The notes beneath the pieces are model-generated. The model did not search any database, was not told the DNA's origin, and worked only from the letters and a program-made list of their open reading frames with translations. The translations under genes were made by a program, and so were the position numbers. From Acidobacteriota bacterium (GTDB lineage: Bacteria > Acidobacteriota > Blastocatellia > Pyrinomonadales > Pyrinomonadaceae), in NCBI GenBank assembly GCA_020199775.1, contig JAIVJZ010000004.1, forward strand, positions 1-64,000: 64,000 nt of DNA, written 5' to 3'. How positions within the stretch are numbered: the first letter of the stretch is position 1; every line of letters starts with the position of its first letter. Positions 1 to 8,271 of this stretch are shown here, in pieces.

Positions 1-313
<313 letters not shown>

Positions 314-437
314 TTAAATTTATTGACGGGCAAAACCGTTCGGTAATGTTCGATGGTTCGCTTCGCACAACTTTTGAAAAACCTAGAAACTTTCACTATT
401 CGATTGTCCAAGCCCTTTTACACGCTCTTTCAAGTTT

Positions 438-553
<116 letters not shown>

Positions 554-563
554 TTAAATTTAA

Positions 564-602
564 AAAAATGCCCGCTCAAATCAACTTGAGCGGGCATTTT
601 TC
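564..602 (+). terminator. Rho-independent terminator of the rRNA operon
   Basis: A perfect inverted repeat (ATGCCCGCTCAA / TTGAGCGGGCAT) with a loop of about 5 bases, preceded by an A-run and followed by TTTTTCTTTT. It lies 10 bases after the 5S gene. Confidence 0.9.
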
Positions 603-880
603 TTTTCTATTGGTGAATTGCCGAGCCGTCTTTCCCTGACAATTTAATTGGTTCAGTTCTACTCAGTACATCGACAGTTGTTAGGACATTTGCAGCATGC
701 CCGGTAGCGGAAGCGCTTCCGTTTCGGAGTCGGAAGAAGTCTGCGCCGGGGCATTCAGGCGAGCATTCAGCAGTTTCAACAGACGGGCTTTTCTAATTTG
801 TGCCGCTCTGAGAAAATATTCCGGGTAACTTAAGGAACTTCCAGCAAGGACGGTTCATCTTTAATGCCGGGGTGTGTTTG

Positions 881-1783
881 ATGAAGAAACAGCTTTATCG
901 AAATTCGCTGCTTGCTTGCCTTCTCTTGATCACGGCATGTGGGGGCGGGACTGAGATGACCGCAGCCGACGCCAGGCGACAGACGCCTGCCGCGAGTGAA
1001 CCGGACGGGCGGAAAGCCGCGACGCAAACCGTGAAGTCCGTCCAGCCGACGGAAGCCGTGGCGACGCCTCTGGAGGTTCCCACCTACTCTTATAAAATCA
1101 AAAACTCCTGGCCGCACGACAGACGCGCCTACACACAGGGTCTAATCTTTCTCGACGGCATGCTCTGGGAGAGCACGGGGCAATACGGCACGTCCAGCTT
1201 GCGCAAGGTCGAATTGAAGTCGGGCAAAGTCATCAAACAGATTTCCCTGCCCCAAAATTATTTTGGCGAAGGCATGACGGTCTTTCATAACAAGGTCTTC
1301 CAACTGACGTGGCAGGAACAGAAGGGTTTCATTTACGACCCGGCCACTTTTCAAAAACAAGGCGAGTTCAGCTACAAGGGCGAGGGTTGGGGGCTGACGC
1401 ACAACGGCGAGTTTCTGATTATGAGCGACGGCACCGACGAAATTCGCTTTCTCGATCCGTCCACGCTTCAGACGACTCGTACGATCAGCGTCACGGACAG
1501 GGGCGAGCCTGTCGATCAGTTGAACGAACTCGAATACATAGACGGCGAAATCTACGCCAACATCTACCAGACGGATCGCATCGCTCGCATCGACCCGAAG
1601 ACGGGCAAAATTCTCGGCTGGATCGACCTCACGGGGCTGCTCGCGGCCAAAGACCGGACGGGGCAAGAGGACGTTTTGAATGGCATCGCTTACGACGAGG
1701 CGGGCAAACGCCTGTTCGTCACCGGCAAGATGTGGCCGAAGTTGTTTGAGATCGAGATCGTCAAAAACAAAGCGCGTTCCTGA
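881..1783 (+). CDS. Glutaminyl-peptide cyclotransferase (plant/bacterial type), lipoprotein
   Basis: Predicted 300-residue lipoprotein. It probably converts N-terminal glutamine of exported peptides to pyroglutamate. The N-terminus MKKQLYRNSLLACLLLITACGG is a signal peptide ending in the lipobox ITAC. An Ala/Thr/Pro-rich linker follows to about residue 70, then the glutamine cyclotransferase beta-propeller (PF05096 type) with motifs AYTQGLIF, ESTGQYG, FGEGMT, LTW and GWGLTHNG, and a C-terminal DVLNGIAYD/LFVTGKMWP. The ATG at 881 was chosen over a GTG at 872 because it starts the signal peptide directly. The gene is followed after 27 bp by the transglutaminase gene, so co-transcription is possible. 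The family is recognised confidently; the natural substrate is unknown. Confidence 0.88.
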   Translation: MKKQLYRNSLLACLLLITACGGGTEMTAADARRQTPAASEPDGRKAATQTVKSVQPTEAVATPLEVPTYSYKIKNSWPHDRRAYTQGLIFLDGMLWESTGQYGTSSLRKVELKSGKVIKQISLPQNYFGEGMTVFHNKVFQLTWQEQKGFIYDPATFQKQGEFSYKGEGWGLTHNGEFLIMSDGTDEIRFLDPSTLQTTRTISVTDRGEPVDQLNELEYIDGEIYANIYQTDRIARIDPKTGKILGWIDLTGLLAAKDRTGQEDVLNGIAYDEAGKRLFVTGKMWPKLFEIEIVKNKARS

Positions 1784-1810
1784 GCATCTTCCTCCCGCAT
1801 CAAAACAGAC

Positions 1811-4042
1811 GTGACTTTCGATACCTACTTTCGCATCTCCTCTTACGCGATGATCGCCAGCGGCACGCTCGCGCTGGCCGTCTCCGGCGGCATGGGCGCG
1901 GGGCTTGGCGTGGTGTTCACGCTGCTGCTCTTGGCGGCGTGGAAGTTCGAGGGGACGCGCTGGCAGTTGTCCGAGCGCGCGGGGATGTTCGCGGTCGTCT
2001 CGTCGCTCCCGCTGCTTTACCTCGACTGGAAATTTCAATCCAACGTGCTCTGGCCGGGCGAGCCGGCGCGCGCCGGGATCGGCGCGCTCACGCACTTCAT
2101 ACTGTTCCTCTCGGCCGTCAAACTGGTGCAGCTTAAGGCCGACCGCGACTGGCTGTTTCTCTACCTCATCTCGTTTTTTGAAGTCCTGCTCGCGGCGGGC
2201 TTGAGCGTCAGCCCGCTTTTCGTCGCCACGCTCGCGCTCTACACCTTCTGCGCGCTCTCGACGGTGGTCTGCTTCGAGATCAGGAAGGCGCGCCGCGCGA
2301 TCAAAACTCAGGAGACGCGACTGCTCTCCGCGCCTCGCGCGCGCTGGTTGAGTCGCCTGTCGGGAAAAGCCGTGGCGGGGCAAATGCCGTCGGGCGAAGC
2401 GCGTCGCCTGCCGCTCGTCGCGCTCTCTCTGCTCGCACTCATCTTTGCGCTCGCGTTGCCAATCTTTTTCATCATGCCGCGTTTCAGCGGGAGCGCGCTC
2501 GCCCGCGCCGACGGCGGCCTCAACGGCGTCGTCGGCTTTTCCGACGAAGTGACGCTCGGCGAGATCGGCCGCCTCCAACAGAGCCAGCGCGTCGTGATGC
2601 GCGTGCGCGTCGAAGACCCTCTGGCCGGGCGACATCAAACTCTGCGCTGGCGTGGCGTCGCGCTCGACGAGTTCAGCGGGCGCACCTGGCGCAGGTCTAG
2701 TCGCGAGATCGAATACCGGCGCGGCAATGAGCGCAATCTTTTTCAGTTCGGCACGACGCAATCTCTGGAGAACCTGACGACGCAGACCTTCTTCGTCGAA
2801 CCGATAGACACGCCCGTCCTGTTCATCGCCTCGCGCCCCGTCGCGATACAGGCCGCGCTGCCCTACATCGGGATCGACGACGAGGACAGCCTGATGACGC
2901 GCGATCATTCGCAGGAGCGCATCTCTTACCGCGCCTACTCGGACACGACCGAGCCGCCCGCCGAGCAGTTGCGCCGAGACCTCGCGGCCTATCCAGCCGC
3001 GATGGAGCGTTACCTGCGTCTTCCTGACGACCTCGACCCGCGTATCCGCCAACTCGCGCGCGGGTTGATCGTGGGCACGCGCTCCGGCAATCGCTACGAC
3101 GCGGCGCGCGTCATCGAATCTTATTTCCAGCAGAACTTTCGCTACACGTTGGAGCAGAAGTCGGGCGGGGCGGACGACCCGCTGGCGGATTTTATGTTCC
3201 GCGTCCGCGAAGGGCATTGCGAATATTTCTCGACGGCGATGGCCGTGATGCTGCGCACGGCGGGAGTCGCGACGCGCGTCGTCAACGGTTTCCAGTTGGG
3301 CGAGTACAACGATGCGGCGGACGTGTACACCGTCAGGCAGTCGGACGCGCATTCGTGGGTCGAGGTTTATTTCCCGGAGACGGGCGCGTGGGTGACTTTC
3401 GATCCGACGCCGGTTGACGGGCGGCCGGGCAACAACGACGCGGGCGGCCTGCTGCGCGGGCGGCTCGGCAAGTACGCCGAAGCCCTCGAACTGTTTTGGA
3501 TTCAATATGTCGTCGCTTATGATAAGCAGGAACAGCGTTCACTCGCGACATCAATTCGCAGCAATCTAGGCGTCTACCGCCAGACGGCCGGGCAAACTTT
3601 CGCCGAACTGCGCGCCGGGTTCGCCTTGTGGTGGCAGCAGTTCTCCTTCGGCGCGGGCGGGACGGGCGGCGCGTGGCACGTCAACGTTCCCCTGCTCGTC
3701 GCGCTGACGTTGCTCCTCGGATTACTGGCGCTGTTCGTCGCGCGCGCGCGTCGTTGGGAGTGGGCATGGCTGCTGAACTTCGGACGGCGCGAACGGAGAA
3801 ATTATTCATCCGTCGTCTTCTACGAACGCATGATCAAGGTGCTCGAATCACGCGGCATGATGCGCGCGCCCGACGAGACGCCGCTCGAATTTGCGGCCAC
3901 CACCGGCATGCCCGAAGCGTTACTCCTGACACGTTCTTATAACCGCGTCCGCTTCGGCGCACACGAACTCACGACCGCGGAAGCCGCCCGCGTCGAAGAA
4001 TGGCTGCGGCGCATAGAGAAGGAAAGTAAACAAGGAAAGTGA
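1811..4042 (+). CDS. TgpA-like membrane transglutaminase (DUF3488-transglutaminase-DUF4129)
   Basis: 743-residue integral membrane protein. The first about 220 residues hold several hydrophobic segments (DUF3488 region). A periplasmic transglutaminase-like core follows, with a complete papain-type triad: Cys470 in GHCEYF, His514 in DAHSWVEV and Asp531 in FDPTP. One further membrane segment (LLVALTLLLGLLALFV) precedes a DUF4129 tail near residues 660-740. This is the normal order for the family. Such proteins are usually paired with MoxR/DUF58 genes, but none is visible nearby. The start is GTG at 1811. The stop codon overlaps the left arm of a heptamer palindrome (4039-4108). Biochemical role in this organism is unknown. 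Confidence 0.88.
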   Translation: MTFDTYFRISSYAMIASGTLALAVSGGMGAGLGVVFTLLLLAAWKFEGTRWQLSERAGMFAVVSSLPLLYLDWKFQSNVLWPGEPARAGIGALTHFILFLSAVKLVQLKADRDWLFLYLISFFEVLLAAGLSVSPLFVATLALYTFCALSTVVCFEIRKARRAIKTQETRLLSAPRARWLSRLSGKAVAGQMPSGEARRLPLVALSLLALIFALALPIFFIMPRFSGSALARADGGLNGVVGFSDEVTLGEIGRLQQSQRVVMRVRVEDPLAGRHQTLRWRGVALDEFSGRTWRRSSREIEYRRGNERNLFQFGTTQSLENLTTQTFFVEPIDTPVLFIASRPVAIQAALPYIGIDDEDSLMTRDHSQERISYRAYSDTTEPPAEQLRRDLAAYPAAMERYLRLPDDLDPRIRQLARGLIVGTRSGNRYDAARVIESYFQQNFRYTLEQKSGGADDPLADFMFRVREGHCEYFSTAMAVMLRTAGVATRVVNGFQLGEYNDAADVYTVRQSDAHSWVEVYFPETGAWVTFDPTPVDGRPGNNDAGGLLRGRLGKYAEALELFWIQYVVAYDKQEQRSLATSIRSNLGVYRQTAGQTFAELRAGFALWWQQFSFGAGGTGGAWHVNVPLLVALTLLLGLLALFVARARRWEWAWLLNFGRRERRNYSSVVFYERMIKVLESRGMMRAPDETPLEFAATTGMPEALLLTRSYNRVRFGAHELTTAEAARVEEWLRRIEKESKQGK

Positions 4043-4108
4043 ACGGTTAATGGTAAATAGTGAGTGGATCACAAACTGTCTTCCGCCATTCACCATTTAC
4101 GCTTCACC
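4039..4108. repeat. Heptamer palindrome, locus 1 (tgpA-rimO)
   Basis: The left arm reads as imperfect 7-mers GTGAACG GTTAATG and then GTAAATA GTGAGTG. The right arm (4083-4108) is its imperfect reverse complement. The left arm begins on the upstream stop codon and the right arm ends 8 bp before the rimO start. No Shine-Dalgarno is visible between it and rimO. Confidence 0.7.
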
Positions 4109-4116
4109 GGTTTGTT

Positions 4117-5475
4117 ATGAAGAAAATTGGCTTTATCAGTTTGGGCTGTCCGAAGAATCTGGTCGATAGCGAGGTGATGATGGGTCAACTCGCGGCCGCC
4201 GGTTATGAGATCACGACGGACGAGGCGGAGGCCGAGACGCTCGTCGTGAACACCTGCGGCTTCATCGATTCGGCGAAGCGGGAATCCATCGACGCCATCC
4301 TCGAAGCGGCGCGCATGAAGACGGACGGGAAGGCTAAACGCCTCGTCGTCGCGGGCTGTCTCGTCGAGCGTTACCGCGACGAACTGCGCGCGGAGATACC
4401 GGAAGTTGACGCCTTCATCGGGACGAACCAGATCAACGACATCACGAAAGTCTGCGACGAACGGGTGAACACGCGCTCGCTTCCCGTCATCGCGCTCGGC
4501 AACCAGAGCGCGACTTACCTCTACGACGAATCGACGCCACGCGTGCTCGCCACGCCCGGCTACAGCGCGTTCGTCAAGATCGCAGAAGGTTGCGACCGCC
4601 CGTGCGCCTTCTGTTTCATCCCGCAGATGCGCGGCCATTTTCGCAGCCGCCGTTTCGGCTCGGTGTTGAGCGAGGCGCAGGCGTTGGCGGCGCGCGGCGT
4701 CCGCGAACTAATTCTCGTCGCGCAGGACTCCTCGCGCTACGGCGAAGACCTCGAACAGCCCGACGGTCTGGCGCACCTGCTCCGCGAACTCGCGCGGCTC
4801 GACCGGATAGAATGGGTGCGCGTCATGTACACCTACCCGACGCACATCAGCGACCTCTTCCTCGACGTGATGCGAACGGAGCCGAAGGCCGTCAAGTATC
4901 TCGACATGCCTTTGCAGCACGCGTCGCAGAACGTCCTGAAGTTGATGCGTCGCGGGGGCAATCGCGCGAGCCTCGAACGATTGATCGAACGCGTCCGGCG
5001 GCGCGTGCCCGGCATCGGCGTGCGCACCACGTTCATCACGGGTTTCCCCGGCGAGACCGAGGAAGATTTCAACGAACTCATGGCCTTCGTCCGCAACGTC
5101 CAGTTCGACCGCGTCGGCGTCTTCACCTATTCGGACGAAGAGGGCACGCCCGCTTTCGACTTGCCGGATAAGGTTGACCCGAAAGTCGCAGCCCGTAGGC
5201 ACGACCGTTTGATGCGTGAGCAACGCCGTATCTCGCTCAAGCGCAACCGCGCGCGCATCGGCGAGACTTGCCGCGTCCTCTTTGAAGGCGCGGCGCAAGA
5301 GACCGACCTGCTCTGGCAGGGGCGTCTGGAGACGCAAGCGCCGGACATCGACGGCGTCGTTCTGATCAACGACGCGCCCGAAGGCTTCGCGCCCGCCCCC
5401 GGCGATTTCGTCAACGTCCGCATCACCGACGCGCACGAATACGATCTGATCGGAAGCATTGTAAGTGAGCAGTAA
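4117..5475 (+). CDS. rimO: Ribosomal protein uS12 methylthiotransferase RimO
   Basis: 452-residue radical-SAM enzyme that methylthiolates a conserved aspartate of ribosomal protein S12. The N-terminal UPF0004 domain begins MKKIGFISLGCPKNLVDSE and has the three cluster cysteines (Cys11 in LGCPKN, then VNTCGF and AGCLVER). The radical SAM motif CDRPCAFC places cysteines at 159, 163 and 166. QDSSRYG, MYTYPTH and DMPLQHAS are typical of RimO rather than MiaB. A TRAM domain forms the C-terminus. ATG 4117 is chosen because upstream in-frame codons lie in the palindrome. The last four codons and the stop fall inside the next palindrome. Confidence 0.96.
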   Translation: MKKIGFISLGCPKNLVDSEVMMGQLAAAGYEITTDEAEAETLVVNTCGFIDSAKRESIDAILEAARMKTDGKAKRLVVAGCLVERYRDELRAEIPEVDAFIGTNQINDITKVCDERVNTRSLPVIALGNQSATYLYDESTPRVLATPGYSAFVKIAEGCDRPCAFCFIPQMRGHFRSRRFGSVLSEAQALAARGVRELILVAQDSSRYGEDLEQPDGLAHLLRELARLDRIEWVRVMYTYPTHISDLFLDVMRTEPKAVKYLDMPLQHASQNVLKLMRRGGNRASLERLIERVRRRVPGIGVRTTFITGFPGETEEDFNELMAFVRNVQFDRVGVFTYSDEEGTPAFDLPDKVDPKVAARRHDRLMREQRRISLKRNRARIGETCRVLFEGAAQETDLLWQGRLETQAPDIDGVVLINDAPEGFAPAPGDFVNVRITDAHEYDLIGSIVSEQ

Positions 5476-5542
5476 GCGGCGAGCAGTATGCAGTAATAAA
5501 AACTGTTTTCTCACTGCTCACTGCTCACTGCTTACAGCTCAC
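5461..5542. repeat. Heptamer palindrome, locus 2 (rimO-pgpA)
   Basis: The left arm runs through GTGAGCA GTAAGCG and then GCGAGCA GTATGCA. The right arm (5513-5542) reads the complement of GTGAGCA GTGAGCA. The left arm supplies the final codons (VSEQ) and stop of rimO. The right arm ends 4 bp before the pgpA ATG. Confidence 0.8.
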
Positions 5543-5546
5543 TTTT

Positions 5547-6158
5547 ATGAAAGTTGTTAAAGAATCGAGCGATGAACTGAATCCGTCGGTGGTGACGACG
5601 GCCTTCATCGGGCGCGCGGCGCGCGAGCGCGGTCTCAAGGATTACGTCGCGCTGGCGGTGGCGACGTGCGGCGTCGGTTTGATCCCGCTCGCGCCGGGCA
5701 CTTGGGGGTCGCTCGTCGGCGTCGGCTTGTATCTGGCGGCGCGCGCGGCGAGCGTGCAGGCATTTTTATACGCGGAGGCGCGCGGGTGGAGCACCCCGCC
5801 GCTCGTCTCGCTGCAAACGACGGTCGTGCTCCTGATGTTGATCGTGATGACGATTGGGGGCGTCTGGGCGGCGACGCGCTGCGAGTCGCTGCTGTCGCGC
5901 AAAGACCCCGGCGCGGTCGTGATCGACGAAGTGATCGGACAGATTTTGACGTTCGTCTTCCTGCCCGCGGGCGTCGGGGCATGGGCCATCGTCACGGGCT
6001 TTCTGGCGTTTCGCGTGTTCGACATCTGGAAGCCGTACCCGATCCGCCGCCTCGAATCGCTCGAAGCCGGTCTCGGCATCATGGCCGACGACGTGCTCGC
6101 GGGCGTCTATGCCGCGACGCTGATGTCGCTGTTGACCTCAATGTATCTGCTCTTTTAG
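5547..6158 (+). CDS. pgpA: Phosphatidylglycerophosphatase A family protein
   Basis: 203-residue membrane protein. It should dephosphorylate phosphatidylglycerophosphate to phosphatidylglycerol at the inner membrane. The family signature GLIPLAPGTWGSLVG is near residue 42 and DPGAVVIDEVIGQ near 122, followed by FRVFDIWKPYPIRR and the C-terminal GIMADDVLAGVYA motif. Four hydrophobic stretches fit the family. The N-terminal about 30 residues are an unconserved-looking soluble extension. ATG 5547 lies directly after the palindrome without a clear Shine-Dalgarno. The next small gene follows after 11 bp. Confidence 0.92.
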   Translation: MKVVKESSDELNPSVVTTAFIGRAARERGLKDYVALAVATCGVGLIPLAPGTWGSLVGVGLYLAARAASVQAFLYAEARGWSTPPLVSLQTTVVLLMLIVMTIGGVWAATRCESLLSRKDPGAVVIDEVIGQILTFVFLPAGVGAWAIVTGFLAFRVFDIWKPYPIRRLESLEAGLGIMADDVLAGVYAATLMSLLTSMYLLF

Positions 6159-6169
6159 AAGGAGAAAAT

Positions 6170-6433
6170 ATGGACGAAGGCAAACAGACGAACCCTGCCG
6201 CCACCCCAACGGCGGACGCAGCCGACACGAGCGCGCAGACCGCCGCGCGGCGAGAAGAGGCGACGAGCAGTAATACCCTGAACGACTTGCAACAGACTCA
6301 AACTGATTCGGCCGCTTCGCGGAGTGAAACTTCGGCGTCCGATTCGTCATCGTCCGCGCCGTCGCCTGACGGCATGCCCGGCACGACGGGCGGCGGAACC
6401 GCCGACGGCAAAGATTCCGGCGGCCCGATGTAA
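6170..6433 (+). CDS. Small disordered hypothetical protein
   Basis: 87 residues, with ATG 6170 preceded by a strong Shine-Dalgarno (AGAAGGAGAAA). The composition is almost entirely Ala, Thr, Ser, Asp, Glu, Gly and Pro (for example TQTDSAASRSETSASDSSSS), so the protein should be disordered and acidic. No domain, signal peptide or membrane segment is visible. It is tucked 11 bp behind pgpA and before serA, so it is probably co-transcribed. No function can be assigned; the main support is the ribosome binding site and reading-frame continuity. Confidence 0.6.
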   Translation: MDEGKQTNPAATPTADAADTSAQTAARREEATSSNTLNDLQQTQTDSAASRSETSASDSSSSAPSPDGMPGTTGGGTADGKDSGGPM

Positions 6434-6443
6434 ATTAAATGAT

Positions 6444-6512
6444 GAACGCGGAACGATGAATGATGAAGTAAAAGCAACTTGTCTTTACTTCATCATTCAT
6501 CGTTCCGCGTTC
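6444..6512. repeat. Heptamer palindrome, locus 3 (upstream of serA)
   Basis: Near-perfect inverted repeat with 30-bp arms: left 6444-6473 containing GAACGATGAATGATGAAG, right 6483-6512. The central sequence (GTAAAAGCAACTTGTCTT) is almost the same as in the palindrome at 38351-38426, so these two copies belong to one sequence family. Confidence 0.9.
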
Positions 6513-6538
6513 CTACTTTCCTATTGACTTCTCCCTTT

Positions 6539-8155
6539 ATGGACAACATCAAAATTCTTGTATCCGACGACGTGAGCGAGAGCGGGCTTGAGCCTTTGCG
6601 CGCCGGGGGCTTCACGGTGGAAAAGCGCACCGGGCTCAAGCCGGATGAATTGCGCGAGATCGTGCGCGACTACGACGGTCTGGTCGTGCGTAGCGAGACG
6701 AAAGTGACCGCCGCTCTGATGGACGAGGCGGTGCGCCTGCGCGCCATCGGACGCGCCGGGGTCGGCGTGGACAACATAGACGTTCCGGCGGCGACCGCGC
6801 GCGGCATCATCGTGATGAACGCGCCCGACGGCAACACGATGACGACCGCCGAGCACACGCTCGCGCTGCTGCTCGCGCTCGCGCGCTCCGTGCCGCAGGC
6901 GCACGCCAGTTTGCAGGGCGGCAAGTGGGAGCGAAAGAAATTCGTCGGCGTCGAGTTGCGCGGTAAGACTCTGGGCGTGATCGGCCTCGGACGCATCGGC
7001 CGCGTGGTGGCGAACCGCGCGCGCGGGTTCGAGATGAAGGTTCTGGCGTTCGACCCGTTCATCGCCCCCGAACAGGCGCGCGACATGGAGTTGGAACTCG
7101 CGCCGCTCGAAGAGGTGTGCGCGCGCGCCGACTTTCTCACCGTCCACACGCCGCTCACGGCCGAGACGCGCGGCATCATCGGGGCGCGCGAATTCGCCTG
7201 CATGAAGCCCGACGTGCGCATCATCAACTGCGCGCGCGGCGGCCTGATAGACGAACGCGCGCTCTACGATGCGCTGAAAGAAGGGCGCGTCGCGGGCGCC
7301 GCGCTCGACGTGTTCGAGGAAGAACCGCCGTCGCAGATCAACCCGCTGTTGCAATTCGACGGCGTGATCATGACCCCGCATCTCGGCGCATCGACGAAAG
7401 AGGCGCAGGAAGGCGTGGCGGTGACGGTCGCCGAGCAGATGCGCGACTATTTTCAGACGGGCGCGTTGCGCGGCGCGGTGAACGCTCCCGCCCTCGGCGC
7501 GAAGGAGTTGAACACGCTCGCGCCCTACCTCGTCCTCGCCGAACGTCTGGGCAGATTTCAAGCGCAGTTGTTGGACGAGCCGGTGCGCGAAGTGAAGATC
7601 GAGTACGCGGGAGAGTTGGCCGAGATTGAGGCCGCGCCCGTCACGCGCGCGTTTCTCGCGGGGCTTTTGCGCGACATGAGCGCGCGCGTCAACGTCGTCA
7701 ACGCGTTTCTCATCGCGGAAGAGCGCGGCATCCCGGTGACGACTTCGTACATGCGCGGAACGGGGTACGAGTTGTCGCCCGCGATCACGACCCGGGTCGT
7801 GACGGTCAAAGGCGAGCAGAGCGTCTCGGGCGCGCTCTTCGGCTTGAGAAACTCGGACGGCTCGGGCGGCGACGGGCGCATCACGGAGATTAACGGCTTC
7901 CGCATCGAAGCGATCCCGACGGGGCACATGGTCGTCACGCGCAACCGCGACGTGCCCGGCGTCATCGGTTACGTCGGCACGATCCTCGGCGCGCACGGCG
8001 TCAACGTCAGCCGCTTTCATCTGGGGCGGCATGAACTCGGCGGCGAGGCGATGGCCGTCATCCAAACCGACGCGCCGCTCGCGGACGAGACGCTCGAAGA
8101 GTTGCAAGCATTCGAGCACATCGTCTCGGTGCGGCGCATCGTGCTTGAGTCGTAA
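6539..8155 (+). CDS. serA: D-3-phosphoglycerate dehydrogenase, long ACT-domain form
   Basis: 538 residues; catalyses the first step of serine synthesis, oxidising 3-phosphoglycerate with NAD. The Rossmann motif GVIGLGRIGR is present. The catalytic set is visible as Arg in NCARGGLIDE, Glu in DVFEEEPP and His in MTPHLGAST. Residues after about 320 form the intervening (ASB-type) domain, and the C-terminus is an ACT domain (VPGVIGYVGTILGAHGVNV), which usually mediates serine feedback. The length matches the 520-540-residue class. ATG 6539 begins MDNIKILVSDDV; earlier in-frame codons come from the palindrome and are not expected to be translated. Confidence 0.95.
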   Translation: MDNIKILVSDDVSESGLEPLRAGGFTVEKRTGLKPDELREIVRDYDGLVVRSETKVTAALMDEAVRLRAIGRAGVGVDNIDVPAATARGIIVMNAPDGNTMTTAEHTLALLLALARSVPQAHASLQGGKWERKKFVGVELRGKTLGVIGLGRIGRVVANRARGFEMKVLAFDPFIAPEQARDMELELAPLEEVCARADFLTVHTPLTAETRGIIGAREFACMKPDVRIINCARGGLIDERALYDALKEGRVAGAALDVFEEEPPSQINPLLQFDGVIMTPHLGASTKEAQEGVAVTVAEQMRDYFQTGALRGAVNAPALGAKELNTLAPYLVLAERLGRFQAQLLDEPVREVKIEYAGELAEIEAAPVTRAFLAGLLRDMSARVNVVNAFLIAEERGIPVTTSYMRGTGYELSPAITTRVVTVKGEQSVSGALFGLRNSDGSGGDGRITEINGFRIEAIPTGHMVVTRNRDVPGVIGYVGTILGAHGVNVSRFHLGRHELGGEAMAVIQTDAPLADETLEELQAFEHIVSVRRIVLES

Positions 8156-8271
8156 AGGTGGCGGGATGAACGACAGACCGGCGCGATTGATACGAAGGCT
8201 TCTGCTCGGCGGCGCGCTCTCGCTCTCGGCGGCGCGCTCTCGCTTACCTTCCGATGCCCCTGTCGGGGCTG

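Noticed and set aside
1142..3505. 787-codon open frame on the minus strand
   Set aside because: It is antisense to the cyclotransferase and transglutaminase genes, Arg/Glu/Ala-rich with no motif; high GC content produces such frames.
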